Shown here piece by piece: positions 24,862-37,037 of a DNA stretch of 64,000 nucleotides. Position 1 is the stretch's first letter, and every line of letters begins with the position of its first letter. The DNA is from Clitopilus passeckerianus (lineage: Eukaryota; Basidiomycota; Agaricomycetes; Agaricales; Entolomataceae). The stretch is from contig CALYLX010000136.1 in NCBI GenBank assembly GCA_944990035.1, positions 620,001-684,000 of the forward strand, in the 5' to 3' direction. The notes under the pieces were generated by a model. The model worked only from the letters and a program-made list of their open reading frames with translations. It searched no databases and was not told the DNA's origin. The position numbers and the translations under genes are program-made.

Positions 24862-27800
24862 ATGTCGTTGAAAGCTGTAGGTCAACAAATCCTCGATCAC
24901 CCATAAGCTAGGCTAACACCCACTAGATCGTGAAATGTGAAGTCCCCACGACACGTAGCATGCTGATCACATCTAACATCTTGGAACGTGTCTAGCTGTG
25001 ATTTCTGGAGACAGTCTAGTTCTTCGTGGTCGCCCAGGTCCTCAAGGTCAGCCCGCCAAAGAACGGTGAGTCGTTGCCTCGGTGCGGCCGACGTCTGCCC
25101 ACTGACTTGAGTTTCAGTGTTCTGCACCTCTCCGATATCGTTGCTCCAAGGCTCGGGACTTCAAGCCGCGAGGACGAGGTGAGTACAATCATTTGTGAAG
25201 CTTATTTTGACATTCATCACCAGAGTTGCTAGCCATGGGCCTTTGAATCACGAGAGTTTCTTCGAGCGCTCAGTGTCGGGAAAGAGATCACATTCACGAC
25301 ATCCCACTCACTCCCGGCTGGCAACGATGGTGCGGAAAGAGACATTGGAACTGCTCAAATCAACGGCGTCGATCTTGCAACCGAACTGCTCAAGAACGGC
25401 TGGGTCAAAACGAAGGAAAGCAAACGCGACGCCACTGAGGACGAACAGAGACACAAAGATCTCGAGCAGGAAGCCAAAGCAGCTGGCAAAGGTCTCTGGA
25501 ACCCACATGGACCACAGGTGTGTCCTAGCTTGTTACCATTCATCGGAAATACCAATCGCTGTACCCTTTAGACACGTGTCGTCAACCACAGTATGCCAGA
25601 AGATCCCAGTGCGTTTGTCACACAATGGAAGGGAAAACCCATCGACGGTACTACCATACATTCAGCCTTCATTGAAGATCCTGAACCATAACACCTTCCA
25701 GCGATCGTGGAACAAGTCCGAGATGGCACCACCCTGCGTGTCCGCCTTTTGATGCCGGATGGAGAGCACCAGATAATCAACATTGGTTTGGCCGGTGTTC
25801 GTAGTCCACGATCCTCCGGCAAACAAGGGGAGGCTTCCGAGCAGTGGGGTGCTGAAGTCAGTCACAATTCTATTCTCCCGAAGTAAACGACTGAGAGATA
25901 AAACAGGCAAAATTCTTCACGGAATCACGCCTTCTTCAACGCGCCGTTCGCGTCACCATCCTCTCGCTTCCTACTTCGACAGCTACGCCATTCTCCAGTA
26001 GTGGCACAGCCTCGCCAAACCCCACCGTTAGCTTTCTCATCGGTTTAGGTGAGATACTTCCTATTTCATGAGCGAGCCTCTCCTAACACCACCTTGTTTG
26101 ACAGTCCTTCATCCTGCCGGAAATGTTGCTGAACATCTTGTCGGCGCAGGGCTAGCTCGAGTGGTAGACTGGCACGCCGGTTTGCTTGCCAGCAGCGGAG
26201 GCATGGAAAAGCTTCGTGCTGCCGAGAAGTCAGCAAAAGAGCGCCGGCTTTGCCTGTACGCCAATGCACCTGCCCCATCCACAGGAGCCAAAGCTACTGG
26301 TAGTGCTGCTGGAGGTGGTGTCAAGCACTTCGATGCCACCGTCATTCGTGTCTGGAGTGGAGACCAGATATCCGTTGTCTCCCGAGAGAGTACTCAGGAA
26401 CGCCGTCTGCAATTGAGCTCGACAAGAGGCCCAAAGTAAGCTTTGCAAACCCTGCAAACCGTCGTCCGCTGAAATCCGCTCGATCAAAGGCTCGCGGATC
26501 CTCGACAGGCATTCTATGCTCAAGAAGCCAAGGAGTTCCTCCGCAAGAAACTTGTTGGCAAGCATGTCAAGGTCACCATTGACTTCGTTCGGCCCTCTGA
26601 AGGAGACTTTGAGGAGCGTGAGTGCGCCACCATCCATTACGGTGGCCACAATGCGTGAGTTGGGTAGTCTTCAATTGCATGCATGGCCTACCTATATGTC
26701 TTCTCTCAGTAACGTCGCGGAGCAACTCATCGAAAAGGGCCTTGCCAGCGCGGTTCGCCACAGGAGAGACGACGAAAACCGCTCAAGTGAATATGACAAA
26801 CTCATTGCGGCAGAGCAAACGTGAGCATACACTCTCGTTCCTTACTTGCTTTGAGTTGTACTCACCGGTAGTAGTGCTCAGGCAGATAGTCGCGGCATTC
26901 ATTCTGGGAAAGAGGTCCCCGCTCCCAAGGCACCGCTCAACATTTCGGAGGTATGGAAAACTTTTTGAACCATTGGAAATTCACTAGACAGTTTTGCAGA
27001 CAGCAAACCGGGCCACGCCCTTCCTGAATGGCTTCAAGAGGCAAGGCAAAATCCCAGCTATTGTCGACTATGTTGCTGGTGGATCTCGCTTTAGGTGACT
27101 TTGAAGCGTTTAACGGTAGTTGGCCGAATTTAACCATGCTACAGGATATACCTACCAAGGGACAATCAAAGTCTAACCCTTGTTCTTGGTGGTAAATAAC
27201 CAATTTTACTCATAAAATCGCTGGCGAGATTAAACTTGCCCTCAGGTATACGTGCCCCGCGCAGCGCCCGTCCTGGAGAGAATGGGGAGCCTTACGGTGC
27301 CGAATCTGCCGATTTTGCAACGAGAAAATGCATGCAACGAGACTGCGAGTTTGAAGTCGAGTCAACTGACAAGTCTGGTGGCTTCATTGGAGCACTTTAC
27401 ATCAACAAAGAGAACGTTGCGGTCGCACTCGTGAAGGAGGGCCTTGCGACGGTTCATGGCTATTCTGCAGAAAGTCTGTCATGGGCTAAGCAGCTCACCG
27501 ATGCTGAGGCTGAGGCCAAACAAGCTCGACGAAATGTAGGTTGCTTTCAGAGCTCGATGATACCATTTATCTAACGGCAAAATCGTAGATCTGGAAGGAA
27601 TACGATGAAACTGCCGAGGCAGAGGTCCAGGAGGTTGAGGAGACCACCGATACCGGAGCTCTGAAGACAGAATACATCGACATCATCATTAGCGATGTCC
27701 GTACTCAGCCCAACTTCGGCTTCTCCGTACAAATCCTCAACACAGAAGGTCTAGTCGATCCACTCAATGAAGGGAACAGGAGCTGACGGTCACTGTAGGC

Positions 27801-28485
27801 ATTGCATCCTTGGAGCAACTCATGAAGGACTTCTCCCTTTATCACAAGCAGCATGTTACACCTGCAGGGTTCGTACCAAAAGGAGGTGACCTGGTCTCTG
27901 CCAAATTCTCTGACGGTCAATGGTACCGTGCCAAAATTCGACGTGCTTCACCCGTAAAGAGGGAGGCCGAAGTGACGTTCATTGACTACGGGAATCAAGA
28001 TACAGTCGCGTTCTCCAACATTCGGCCTCTTGACGCTCGTTTCCGTTCTCTGCCTGGACAGGCACAGGATGCTAGGCTGAGGTGAGCATAGCGATTGTTT
28101 AGCTTGTTCTATTTCGCCGATTACCTGTACCTCTGTCCAGCTTCATCAAGCTCGTTAGCCAGGAGAGCGAGTATCACCAAGAAGCCATTGACCGCTTCCG
28201 CTCCCTCTGCGAAGGCAGGAAATTAATTGCTAACGTGGACCATCGTGAAGGGCCCACTCTGCACCTTCGACTCATGGACCCTTCGAACCAAGATACTGCT
28301 CAGGACCCCTTGGCTTGCATCAACGCTGATTTGGTCAGCGAGGGTCTGGCTTCAGTTGATAAGAAGGGATGTCGATACCTCAGTGCATACCCCAGGTCGT
28401 GAGGAGGCTGCAAGAGTCGGTGAAGATTGCTAAGAGGGACAGAGCTGGAATGTTCGAGTTCGGTGATGTTGAGGAGGATGATTGA
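24862..28485 (+). CDS. SND1: Tudor staphylococcal nuclease (SND1 / p100 coactivator)
   Basis: Eighteen exons, beginning with very short ones (24862-24876, 24927-24936, 24996-25065, 25118-25178, 25233-25517) and ending with 28141-28485, give about 906 residues. Four SNase-like repeats are visible (VISGDSLVLRGR; AFVTQWKGKPIDAIVEQVRD; FDATVIRVWSGDQISVV; IPAIVDYVAGGSRFRIYLP). A Tudor domain follows at about residues 725-775 (SAKFSDGQWYRAKIRRASPV, VTFIDYGNQDTVAF), and then a final partial SNase unit. The family acts in RNA binding, splicing and decay in the cytoplasm and nucleus. Without repair, the frame stops at 28400-28402 (TGA). One extra C in the C4 run at 28390-28393 extends it through a conserved-looking tail (AKRDRAGMFEFGDVEEDD) to 28485; I report the longer form. 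Confidence 0.92.
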
Positions 28486-28618
28486 ACTACTCGATAAAGT
28501 ATTCCTGGTGTTTGACTAGCTACATTGGACGACTGTGCTGATGGTAATTGGGTGGTAAAACGTAATTGATCGTGAAGCATTCGCTTCTTGTCCTTGTACT
28601 GTACGATGATCACTTGTC

Positions 28619-29688
28619 ATGGTTGCTTCAGTGCCAATACGATTAATCACTTTTGACGCGCTATACACTCTAATTGTCCCTCGTCGGCCAATCCATGTGC
28701 AGTATGCTGAAGTCTTTGAGCCATCTCTGGGTGCTATGAACCCGGACATCGTCAAGACGTCGTTCAAGCAAGGTATGCACGAGCGGTCAATCGATTCATT
28801 AACCAATAAACAACTGATAAACAATGTCCGTTCTAGCCTTTAAATCCATGGCCCACGAGAGTTCACTCCCTGCCAAAGGTTCCGAGCAATGGTGGGGTGA
28901 AGTTATCAGAAGGACCGCACTTGGTGCTGGAGCAGATGCAACGAGTTCGTCTCTCACTGTCCTTGCATGAGGTCGCTCTTACATACTAGCTATCATCAGC
29001 ACTCAACGATGCACTTCCTACGATCGTTCCTACGCTGTTGACGCGTTTCAGCACGAAGGAAGGCTATCAGAGGTATGAAGACTCCCTCAGCGCCAGTCAG
29101 TAGCTTCATCGCCTCGGAACGCTCGGTCGAGATTGACCACTATCTACAGTCCGCTCTTGCAATGACATGGGAATCATGACGGCAGTTATCACCAATGCCG
29201 ACGCACGTATTCGTGAGTATCCCTCGTATAACACCGGGATACACTAACCACTTTGTGCCTTCAGGTTCTGTCTTGCAAGACTTGGAATTTCCGGCATATC
29301 TTGACCCGATAGTGCTCAGCGAAGTGGAAGGCGCCGAAAAGCCCTCTCCAGAGATCTTTCTCCGGACAATCTCACAGGCCAATGCAAAGCTTGGGCTTCG
29401 GAAAGGCGTTTCCCCGTTGAAGCCGGAAGAGTGCCTTCACGTCGGGGATGAACTAGACTGGTGAGGTGCATTCTATTCCGGGTAGAATCTTACTGAGCAT
29501 ATGTCATTGTCAAAAGTGACTATGAAGGTGCTCGCGGCGCTGGCATGAAAGCGTTGCTTCTAGCGCGTCACGATCAAGAGAGGGCTCATAGGGATACGGG
29601 CGTCCTCCAGGCCGATAGTACTCACGTCATACAGGATCTCCGGCAGCTTGTCGAGTGGGTGAGAAAATACAATGGTCAGACTGGATAG
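28619..29688 (+). CDS. HAD-like hydrolase (HDHD3-type)
   Basis: Six exons (28619-28772, 28837-28944, 29000-29095, 29150-29212, 29265-29460, 29517-29688) give 262 residues. HAD motifs can be followed: motif I RLITFDALYTL, motif II TAVITNADAR, the lysine/motif III region EKPSPEIF, and motif IV GDELDCDYEGARGAGMKALL. The second aspartate of motif I, the general acid in HAD phosphatases, is leucine here, as in haloacid dehalogenase-like members. Phosphatase activity is therefore uncertain. Animal HDHD3 and plant homologues are of similar size; their substrates are not well defined. The intron before GIMTAV uses a GTCAGT donor at 29096, the only choice that keeps the frame. Only 133 bases separate it from the SND1 tail. 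Confidence 0.8.
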
Positions 29689-29885
29689 TGCACGGGATGT
29701 AGACTAGGCTTGAATGAGGTCTAATATTACGGAGTCTAGATGTAAATGGTGTGCCACAGAGCGATTAGCTGCATGGAGAGTGGGGAGGATGGCTCAACGC
29801 GGGCCCTGTCGTGATGGAAAGCCATCACAGCGTCGTTACTCTTGCACTGTCCCATAAATACTATTTCAGGGATGACTTCAGCTGG

Positions 29886-30373
29886 TTAGTCGACGATATT
29901 GGCCAGGCTCTCTGTGCTTCCTCCTTTCAAAGCTCGACTTCCTTCCACTGCCAAATCCTCGACCTTATCGGCCACTTTGAGGGTAGTCCACCTGATAACA
30001 CGGGGATCTCGTCGCATAATTGAGTTTAGGGACTGAAGCGTTCGCGGTGCGGTGTCAAAGTGTATTGTCCAGTAGCTGGCAAGGCAAATGTCAGTTAACT
30101 TCAACGTGTCTGAATCGAGATAGCTGCCTTACTCTCCAAGAGTGTGATACCGTTTATGACGCTTCATGCGCTGAGGTAGAGTACGGGTTCCCCATGAGTT
30201 AATGTTGCGAACGACACCTCCAGCGTTCAGCACATGTGTGGCCGTTTGCCTAACCAGCTCCTTGATATGTTTCTGGGCAACATAAGATATTTAGCCCAGG
30301 CATTCTTTACATTGAGCTAACTCACATATTCGCCGTAATGAGACGTGATACATAGCATCTGGTAGAGCGGCAT
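29886..30373 (-). CDS. MRP17: Mitochondrial small-subunit ribosomal protein bS6m
   Basis: Three exons on the minus strand (30373-30326, 30272-30133, 30075-29886) give 125 residues. Bacterial S6 features are plain: start MPLYQMLCITSHYGEYK, then KELVRQTATHVLNAGGVVR, SWGTRTLPQRMKRHKRYHTLGDYW, and the last strand/helix TLQSLNSIMRRDPRVIRWT. In bacteria S6 pairs with S18 on the platform of the 30S subunit; the fungal mitochondrial copy (yeast Mrp17) does the same in the mitoribosome. The first exon is only 16 codons, so the gene is easy to miss by single-frame scanning. No long presequence is seen, which fits other fungal bS6m proteins. Confidence 0.9.
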
Positions 30374-31275
30374 TTTCGACGGACGAGACGGTGACCTTGC
30401 AGCTTCTGAAAATGGGTCACCACCAAACTTGGACGCGCTCAGTTACGTAAGCGGCGCGTTGATGGCAGTGTGCAAATTCTCTGCACGCTTCGCTGTTGTG
30501 ACCCTCTCCGCGAAGAACATTACAGTGAAGTTAAACTCGAAAACTTTTGAGGGTCTTCGGCTCGAATATTGACATAAAATTTCTGTGTTTCTCATGCAAC
30601 AAGAGTCAGATCGGATAATGGGGCACGCTGTGGCGTGAGAGGCTGGACTGATAGAATACCGGCAAAGGTAAGAATTTGGCAATGCAGCTGCTTTTTCTAG
30701 GTCGCCTGATCGAAGAGTGCCCTTCTATGTGATACAGCGAGGTTAGGCTGGCCGACGGGATTAGCCAAGCTAGAACCGATGTGCTGTCGGTTGCTCTTCT
30801 TTAGTAACTCGATAAACCAGGAAGTTCGAGCGCCTGTCTGTGGCTCAACTTTGACGTGAAATCGTGGTATCAATTACTATCTCTGGGTCAAAAATACATT
30901 GGAACCAAAGTCTTGCAAAGGTACCCGCAAAGATATTGAAGCCTTCTTCAAAAATGGACGCCGTTCGATTGGTCAAAAGCAACAAGTGAAACGGGGGTAG
31001 GAGCTTATTTCTTTATTGACTCGAACGCTTCTTTCCTGGCGAACTTGTTTCCGCCTGGCAACCACGATCGCTGTCAATGCGGTCTGCAACGATCCGCCGA
31101 TCTCTTCAACGTTCTTTTGCTGGATTCTTTGGCAGATTCGAAGAGTACTGGGCCTAATTTTGACGTCGATTAAATACCTCCACTTTTGCCAGAGTATTTC
31201 AGTCCAACGCCCTCTCAACCCCTCCTCTCCGCAATTGATTTCCTGACTTCTTGCTCATAGTTGTGCTATCCTACC
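30374..31275. other. Divergent intergenic region bS6m / Mei2-like
   Basis: About 900 bases between two divergent start codons. Small open frames on the minus strand (for example 30443-30682) have no family features and no plausible exon partners. The region must carry both promoters and probably a long Mei2-like 5' UTR, common for RNA-binding regulators. Confidence 0.4.
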
Positions 31276-34200
31276 ATGCTCGCCGCCCAGAATCGGTCTA
31301 ATTCTTCTATTGATACCTCCTTGAATAATGATGATTCCAGTTCGTCTGTGGATAGAGTCGCTTGTCAACTTCCTCCACGTTTACAGCACTCCCCATCTCT
31401 TCCAAATATTCGGTATTTTACCTTTTCCTTATTGCTTTGCTCCTAAGCTTACGCTCTTTAGTTTTCCGCCGCATTCTGCGCCCCACCCTCCTGAGCTTTC
31501 GCCCACCAAAACCGAAGAGGACGACGACGTCGACCGCCCCAAGACTCCTCCTCTTGTGGACGCGTCTAACGCGCCTTATATCCCCAGAAAAAGTCTTCAA
31601 CATCGCGAAACGCAATCTATTGACGACGTGGCCTCCTATCTTCGTGAAAAGACCCACTTGCCTAAGAAAACCCACAAAAGACGCGCTACTGGCAGACACG
31701 ACCTTGGTCAAACATTGCTGACGCCGCCGCTAACCCCTTCTTCTAGTATGAAAACTACAACTAGTGTCGATTCTGCCACTGACGGTAACAATGAACCCGA
31801 CGTGGATACCAACTCCGAGGCGACGCGGTTCCTATACGTGAGTGTCTTCCGTTCTGCTTCGTGTCTTTCACGAGATTTTGAAACCCCTCTTTCCTCCTAG
31901 CTGGGAAATATCTCCAAGAGTCTCCCTCAGGACGTACTCACGGCCAAGATTATTGACGCCTTACTCACCGGCTACGCGGAGCTCTCGGCCATAGGCGACC
32001 TACCCTACCATGGTTCTAGCGGGAAGATGGAAGCTTTCAGCGAACGGTCCGTCAAGGGAGTTTTCCTCCGTTCTCAGCAAACGGACGGCGTGGTGATGCT
32101 TGCATTTTGGGATATTCGCCACGCGGAGATAGCTCTCCGTATCCTTTCTTCTCCAAACCAAGGGCCAATTGCTACTTGCCTGGGAGACGACGATCAGAAT
32201 ACCGCTAATCCCTGGATCCATTGCCGTTTCGTCACTGTGGGTGAACTTGCTAAGGTGAGCCTTGTTCAAGGACCACCCCTTCGTCCACTGACCACTGTTC
32301 TACTCTTCTCAGATTGCAGGATCTTCCAACTTCCTGGCCTCCACCCACGGAAACTTTCGCATCGCCTTTGAAGACACAAGCGATGCTGACTCCCAAGATG
32401 TTGGTGATCACCCCGTTATAGATGACCGCAGTGATGGGGAAGACCTAGCGGACAGGCTCCAGAATGCGAAGCTTACTGAGAAAGAAGATCGACTTTCTGG
32501 GTCGGCGAGCAATCCCTGGATTTTGCGCTGCTCGTTAGTTTTCTTCACTCATTTGGTGATGTGAGAACATGTGATCTATTGGATCAGAAGGTCAGTTTTA
32601 TCATCCAGCTATCTGGTCCTTTCCTGAAATGCGCATATAGGAACCTTTCGATGGCAAGACATTTACCATCGAATACTTCAACATCATCGACGCTATCACC
32701 GCCTATCGGACCATCGATGGGAAGGATATTTTCGGCGCAAAAATCAAGGTATTTGGACGTAACAGGAGCGCTGACGAGGCAAGCCTGAACTCTTGGGCAT
32801 CAACCACGTCCAATGGACCTTCAAACCCAGCTGGCATCTCCCATTCTACGGTCGAGGGTAACACACAAGTACATGCGCCTGGTCACGTATCTCAGATGCG
32901 TCGAAGCTTTTACGAGGGACCTCATACTCCCTTCCGACCTGGACCCGTTCATTCGCCCAGTCAAGAGCGGTACATGAGTCCCTACGTCCCATCGTCTACT
33001 ACCCCCTCTCCAGTCGTGCTATATACCACCAACTCACCCGGTACAGATACCTCTCTCCCTCAGATGTTTCCTGCGGGGGCTCAAGGTGTCCCCTCCATTC
33101 AACTCCACCATCCCGTTGAGGTTCTTGCGCCTCTCAATCGCGGACATCGCGTTCTTTCTCACATGCCAGCTAACGGTTCCCCCACCTCACTCTACGGAGG
33201 CCAGGATGTCGAGTATCCACCCTCTGCGTACCTCCAAGGATACTGGTATCCACACCCTCCTGGTACACCCGATGGGGTACAACACGGTTACTTCCCGCCC
33301 GCGTCACCCTTTCCTATGGTAACCAACCAAGCTTCTCTGGCTGGCATGATGTCCCATTACCCTTCGCGAAACTATGGATACTACGGAGGGATGTCCGGAC
33401 AAACCACCCCAATCGTTAGTGTTAACGGGCATCATTGGGTTCAAACTCGCCCAAATGCGCCACACCAAGCAGCTGATCAGAATTGGGACTTCGAGGCCGC
33501 CCAGCGCGCCGAAAATACTGAAGCTCATATACGCTCATCTTCGGGCGCTGAACGTAGCCCGGGACCCCGGACCTCGCCCAACAGGCTTCATAGCGCGACT
33601 CCTTTGATGCGTCGCTCTCCTCTTCACCCTTCACGCTCCACCCCGCCTCTAATACCGCCTGAACGCAATCAGCTCAACTTGGCGCGGATCGAGGACGGGC
33701 AGGATACGCGTACCACGGTCATGATCAAGAATATTCCGAATAAGATGACGGACAAGGATCTGGTTGCCTACATTGCTAATGTCTGCCCCAGGAGGATCGA
33801 CTTCTTATATTTGAGGATGGATTTTGCGAATGGTGAGTTTTCTTTTGGAGTGGAGTCTGGCCTGCATACAAACATTTTCGTATTCTAGGTTGCAATGTCG
33901 GCTATGCATTCGTGAATTTCATCACCGTACAGGACCTCCTGCTTTTTGCGAGGGAGAAACTCGGAGAGAAATGGTGCGTTCAATCAAGGACCCAATTGTT
34001 TTTCTCTAATGGCTGACACAATTACAGGAATATGTTCTCGAGCGAGAAAGTGCTTCAAATGAGTTATGCTAACTATCAGTAAGCCACGCTTTCCTTATCG
34101 TGGAGGCGACTCTGACCTACTATCTCGCAGAGGGAAGGAGGCACTCGTCGAAAAGTTCAAAAACTCCTGCATCATGGATGAACGCGAAGCCTGGCGCCCG

Positions 34201-34527
34201 AAAATCTTCTACTCCGAACCAGGACCAGAACAAGGACTACCCGAACCATTCCCCGCTCCGACTCACCTTCGGAGGAAGGAAAGGAGCTCTTTCAATAGGG
34301 GTGCTTTATACGTTCCTGGTGTAGCTGGGCATAACGGCCGGAATGGGTCCTCGACGCTGTATCACGGAGGTGGTAACCGCAATGGACAAGGATTCCGTGA
34401 GGAGAGAGGTGGTAGACATGAGCGAAATGGAGGTCGTCGAGGAAAATCAGATGGTGATGAGAGGAGGGATATCGGTGACTCGGGAGCTTTTGGCTCCAAG
34501 CATGGTCGGGGCAAGGGTAGGGTGTGA
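31276..34527 (+). CDS. Mei2-like RNA-binding protein with three RRMs
   Basis: Eight exons (31276-31412, 31462-31837, 31901-32254, 32313-32590, 32641-33832, 33889-33973, 34028-34078, 34131-34527) give about 956 residues. RRM1 starts near residue 168 (RFLYLGNIS) and a degenerate RRM2 lies near 360-430 (LLVSFLHSFGDVRTCDLL...TFTIEYFNIIDAITAYRTI). The diagnostic Mei2-type RRM (PF04059) is at about 739-840: TTVMIKNIPNKMT, RIDFLYLRMDF, NVGYAFVNF, REKLGEKWNMFSSEKV. The middle is proline/serine/tyrosine-rich, and the tail is an RGG-like basic segment. S. pombe Mei2 drives meiosis by binding meiRNA; this homologue may regulate development. Exon 4 needs one extra base between about 32480 and 32513 to join RRM2. 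Confidence 0.88.
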
Positions 34528-34808
34528 ACTCTGGCACTTTTGAGAGGGTGGGTCGGATGCAATTCTTCCAGGAATACATCAAGCGCGTGGACGATTTCAA
34601 GAATGATGGACATTTACTAACTCCTTCTAATACTCACTTCACGTACATACTTGGCTGTTACTTACATTTCTGGTTGAGAGATACTTAATCATATGCATAC
34701 CGTTTAAACGTTTCAGCCCAAACCTATGAGAGGAGTTCGTTGATGCTACAAAAAACCCTATCATGATATTGTTGTTCATGCAAGGTCGTAGTGGGGAATC
34801 GGTTACAG

Positions 34809-36074
34809 CTAGGGGTTTTCCTTGATCCACTTGGCAATGGCGTCGAGAGTCTGCGATCTCTCCGGTTCATGCCACTTGAAGACGATGTAGTCATGGACGG
34901 CGTCCTTCGCCTCGTGGTAGGTGACACCGTTCTTCCCTTCGCCCAAACTCTTTGTCATTCTTTGTTTGAGAGTCACGATCTGATCATATAGAACCTCGGC
35001 GCCTCCGGCTACGATGAAGGATCTCGGGAAGCCATTGAAGTCGACCTTAAAGTCGGGATGAAGGGAGCACGGAGAGATATACGGGTTCATGGCAGCTTCG
35101 GATACCCCAAGAGAGCCAAGGAAGGCCTGCTTAGCGTAGTCTGCCTCGCCGTTTACAGGCTGAATATAGTCTGTGTCTGCACATCTGAACGCAGCAGAAC
35201 CCGGAGTTTCGTGGGATGTTGTCAGGTCGCACCACGGGCTAAGCAGAACCAATCCACCGGGTGGCGCAGGCAGCTTACTACCGAATTCGGCGGAATTTTG
35301 GTTTTCGAGGAGATACCGTGTGAGGGCGAGGGCAAGGTTTCCGCCTGCCGAGTCGCCGGCGATGATGATATCAGAGGGTGCGTAGCCAACGTCGTTGACG
35401 AGATAGTGGTAGCCCGCGAGAGCATCCAGCAAAGCGGCGGGGAATGGGTGTGCAATCTCGAATGGTTGGGAAGAAGAAAGGCGATATTCGATGGCAAATG
35501 CACGTTGAAGACCGGGGGTGTGCTTGAGCATGCCATGGACAATATTGGCGGTGACATCACTGGGGTGGGCAGATAGCCTGATGTAGGCACCTCCGTGAAG
35601 GTGGTAGAGCACCTTTTCACCGGTCTTGGGTCCTGCTCCAACAACGATGGAGGATCCTTTCTTGTGAGACCAATAGCCTGGAATGCGAGCAGCAGAGACG
35701 GAGGTCACTTTCATCCACTCTCTAACTTTGCTTGAAATGAGCTGAGGAACGGGTTCTACCCAAATGCCACCATCATTTCTTGTTTTAGTTATAGCAAGGT
35801 GATTAGGCATAACGATGATTGGGCCCGTTCTAGAGGAATGTTAGACAGGAGAAGAAGTCGATTTGTTTTGAAAGACGTACTGATGTGCCAACCACATAAA
35901 GTGACGAATAACTTTGAGAAAAACCGATCTTTTCGCTGACCATGCTTCCCTCGGGCGACCAGACTTGGGTAACGAGGACAGGACCCAGAGTGGAATGCGG
36001 ATAATTGCCAGCAAGGTCAGCTGGTAGAGGAGGAAGATACTCTTGAGAGGCTGGTGGCGGAACGCGTAACTCAT
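34809..36074 (-). CDS. Alpha/beta hydrolase fold-3 esterase (hormone-sensitive lipase family)
   Basis: Two exons on the minus strand (36074-35881, 35829-34809) give 404 residues. A single N-terminal hydrophobic segment (about residues 12-38) suggests membrane anchoring or a signal anchor. The oxyanion-hole motif HLHGGAY is at about residue 140. The nucleophile elbow IIAGDSAGGNLALAL is at about 220, and DAVHDYIVF at about 377 supplies the catalytic histidine. These are the HSL/arylacetamide deacetylase family marks. The substrate is unknown; ester or lactone hydrolysis is inferred. The start at 36074 is the first ATG of the exon. A TATA-like element lies 35 bases upstream. Confidence 0.85.
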
Positions 36075-36108
36075 GGCTTGCAAGGGAAAGACGCGTCCAG
36101 GGATGAGA

Positions 36109-36115
36109 ATTTATA
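36109..36115 (-). promoter_or_regulatory. TATA-like element of the alpha/beta hydrolase gene
   Basis: TATAAAT on the minus strand, about 35 bases before the start codon at 36074. The short spacing implies a very short leader if it is functional. Confidence 0.4.
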
Positions 36116-36312
36116 GCGAATCGTCATCAGAGTAGAATATAACATGATCGTGCTGAACCCGCATGCAATTGACGAATACAATTTGTGGGGATCAAGTGGG
36201 GATCTGACATTTGATCTAGGCGAACGTCGGGCCGCCGCCAAAATAGAAATCAGCTGCTTTCTTCATCAAGTCGCTGTCAACAACGTCCGCGGCAGCAATA
36301 ACTTTGGTGAGA

Positions 36313-36802
36313 ATGCCAAAGCCAGATTTCAAAACTGCGGTCAAACAAGAAGAAACATATCTTCGTCGCCTTTATCCCACAGTAGAAGAGATTCCGGGTT
36401 GTATAAGTTTGTTTGACGACTACCTGTCCTGCCATGGTAAGTCTGCGCCTAGATGTTATGGTTCTTACGCTGACGCTCCTATGACAGTCATTCGTTCCCA
36501 AATAAAGTCCATCTACCGATATGGCCAGCGGCCTGAATGTGGCCCCAAGATGGAGGATTTCAAATTCTGCCTCAGTCTGAAGGCTTCACACCCGGAGGAA
36601 CGCCGGGATGAATGGATTACTCGTCGTGCAGAGTGGTGGGCACATCGCCGCCTGGGAAAGAGCAGTGAAGACGTCTGGGATCAACGAACGTAGGTCCATG
36701 TTCTATGTTCTCTGTTGTCTGTTAACTATCTTGGACAGGGAGCCTCTCCAACAGTTCCCGAAGCCAATTCCAGAGTTCAATGAGCCGGAGAGTCAGTCGT
36801 GA
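36313..36802 (+). CDS. EMI1: Emi1 family twin CX9C protein (DUF3128)
   Basis: Three exons (36313-36436, 36488-36689, 36739-36802) give 129 residues. The family core is YLSCHVIRSQIKSIYRYG ... MEDFKFCLSLKASHPEERRD and WWAHRRLGKSSEDVWD. Two CX9C motifs are visible (CISLFDDYLSC and CGPKMEDFKFC), a helical hairpin pattern typical of small proteins oxidised in the mitochondrial intermembrane space. Yeast Emi1 was named for early meiotic induction; its biochemical role is unclear. The oxidase that would handle such a protein, MIA40, is encoded 4 kb away, probably by chance. Confidence 0.85.
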
Positions 36803-37037
36803 GCTGGCAACGTTAGCAGTAGCATTTGTTAGCTTGAAGAAAATTCATTGTTAAATTATAAATTCTTACGCATCGCAACCCTCAACTCTACAATCTTTCA
36901 AGTCCTTCAGAAAGAGGTCCTGGGTTTGAAGCTCGAATAATAAAATTAGCTTGACACGCTTTCAAACTCAGCCGTAATTGTATTCAAGACGCGTCGCGTC
37001 GTTGCCTTGTTACTCTTTCCACAATCATTCCTTGAAG

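Noticed and set aside
25321..25517. Separate small genes inside the SND1 exons
   Set aside because: These frames are shadows of the SNase-repeat exons, which match the family over their whole length.
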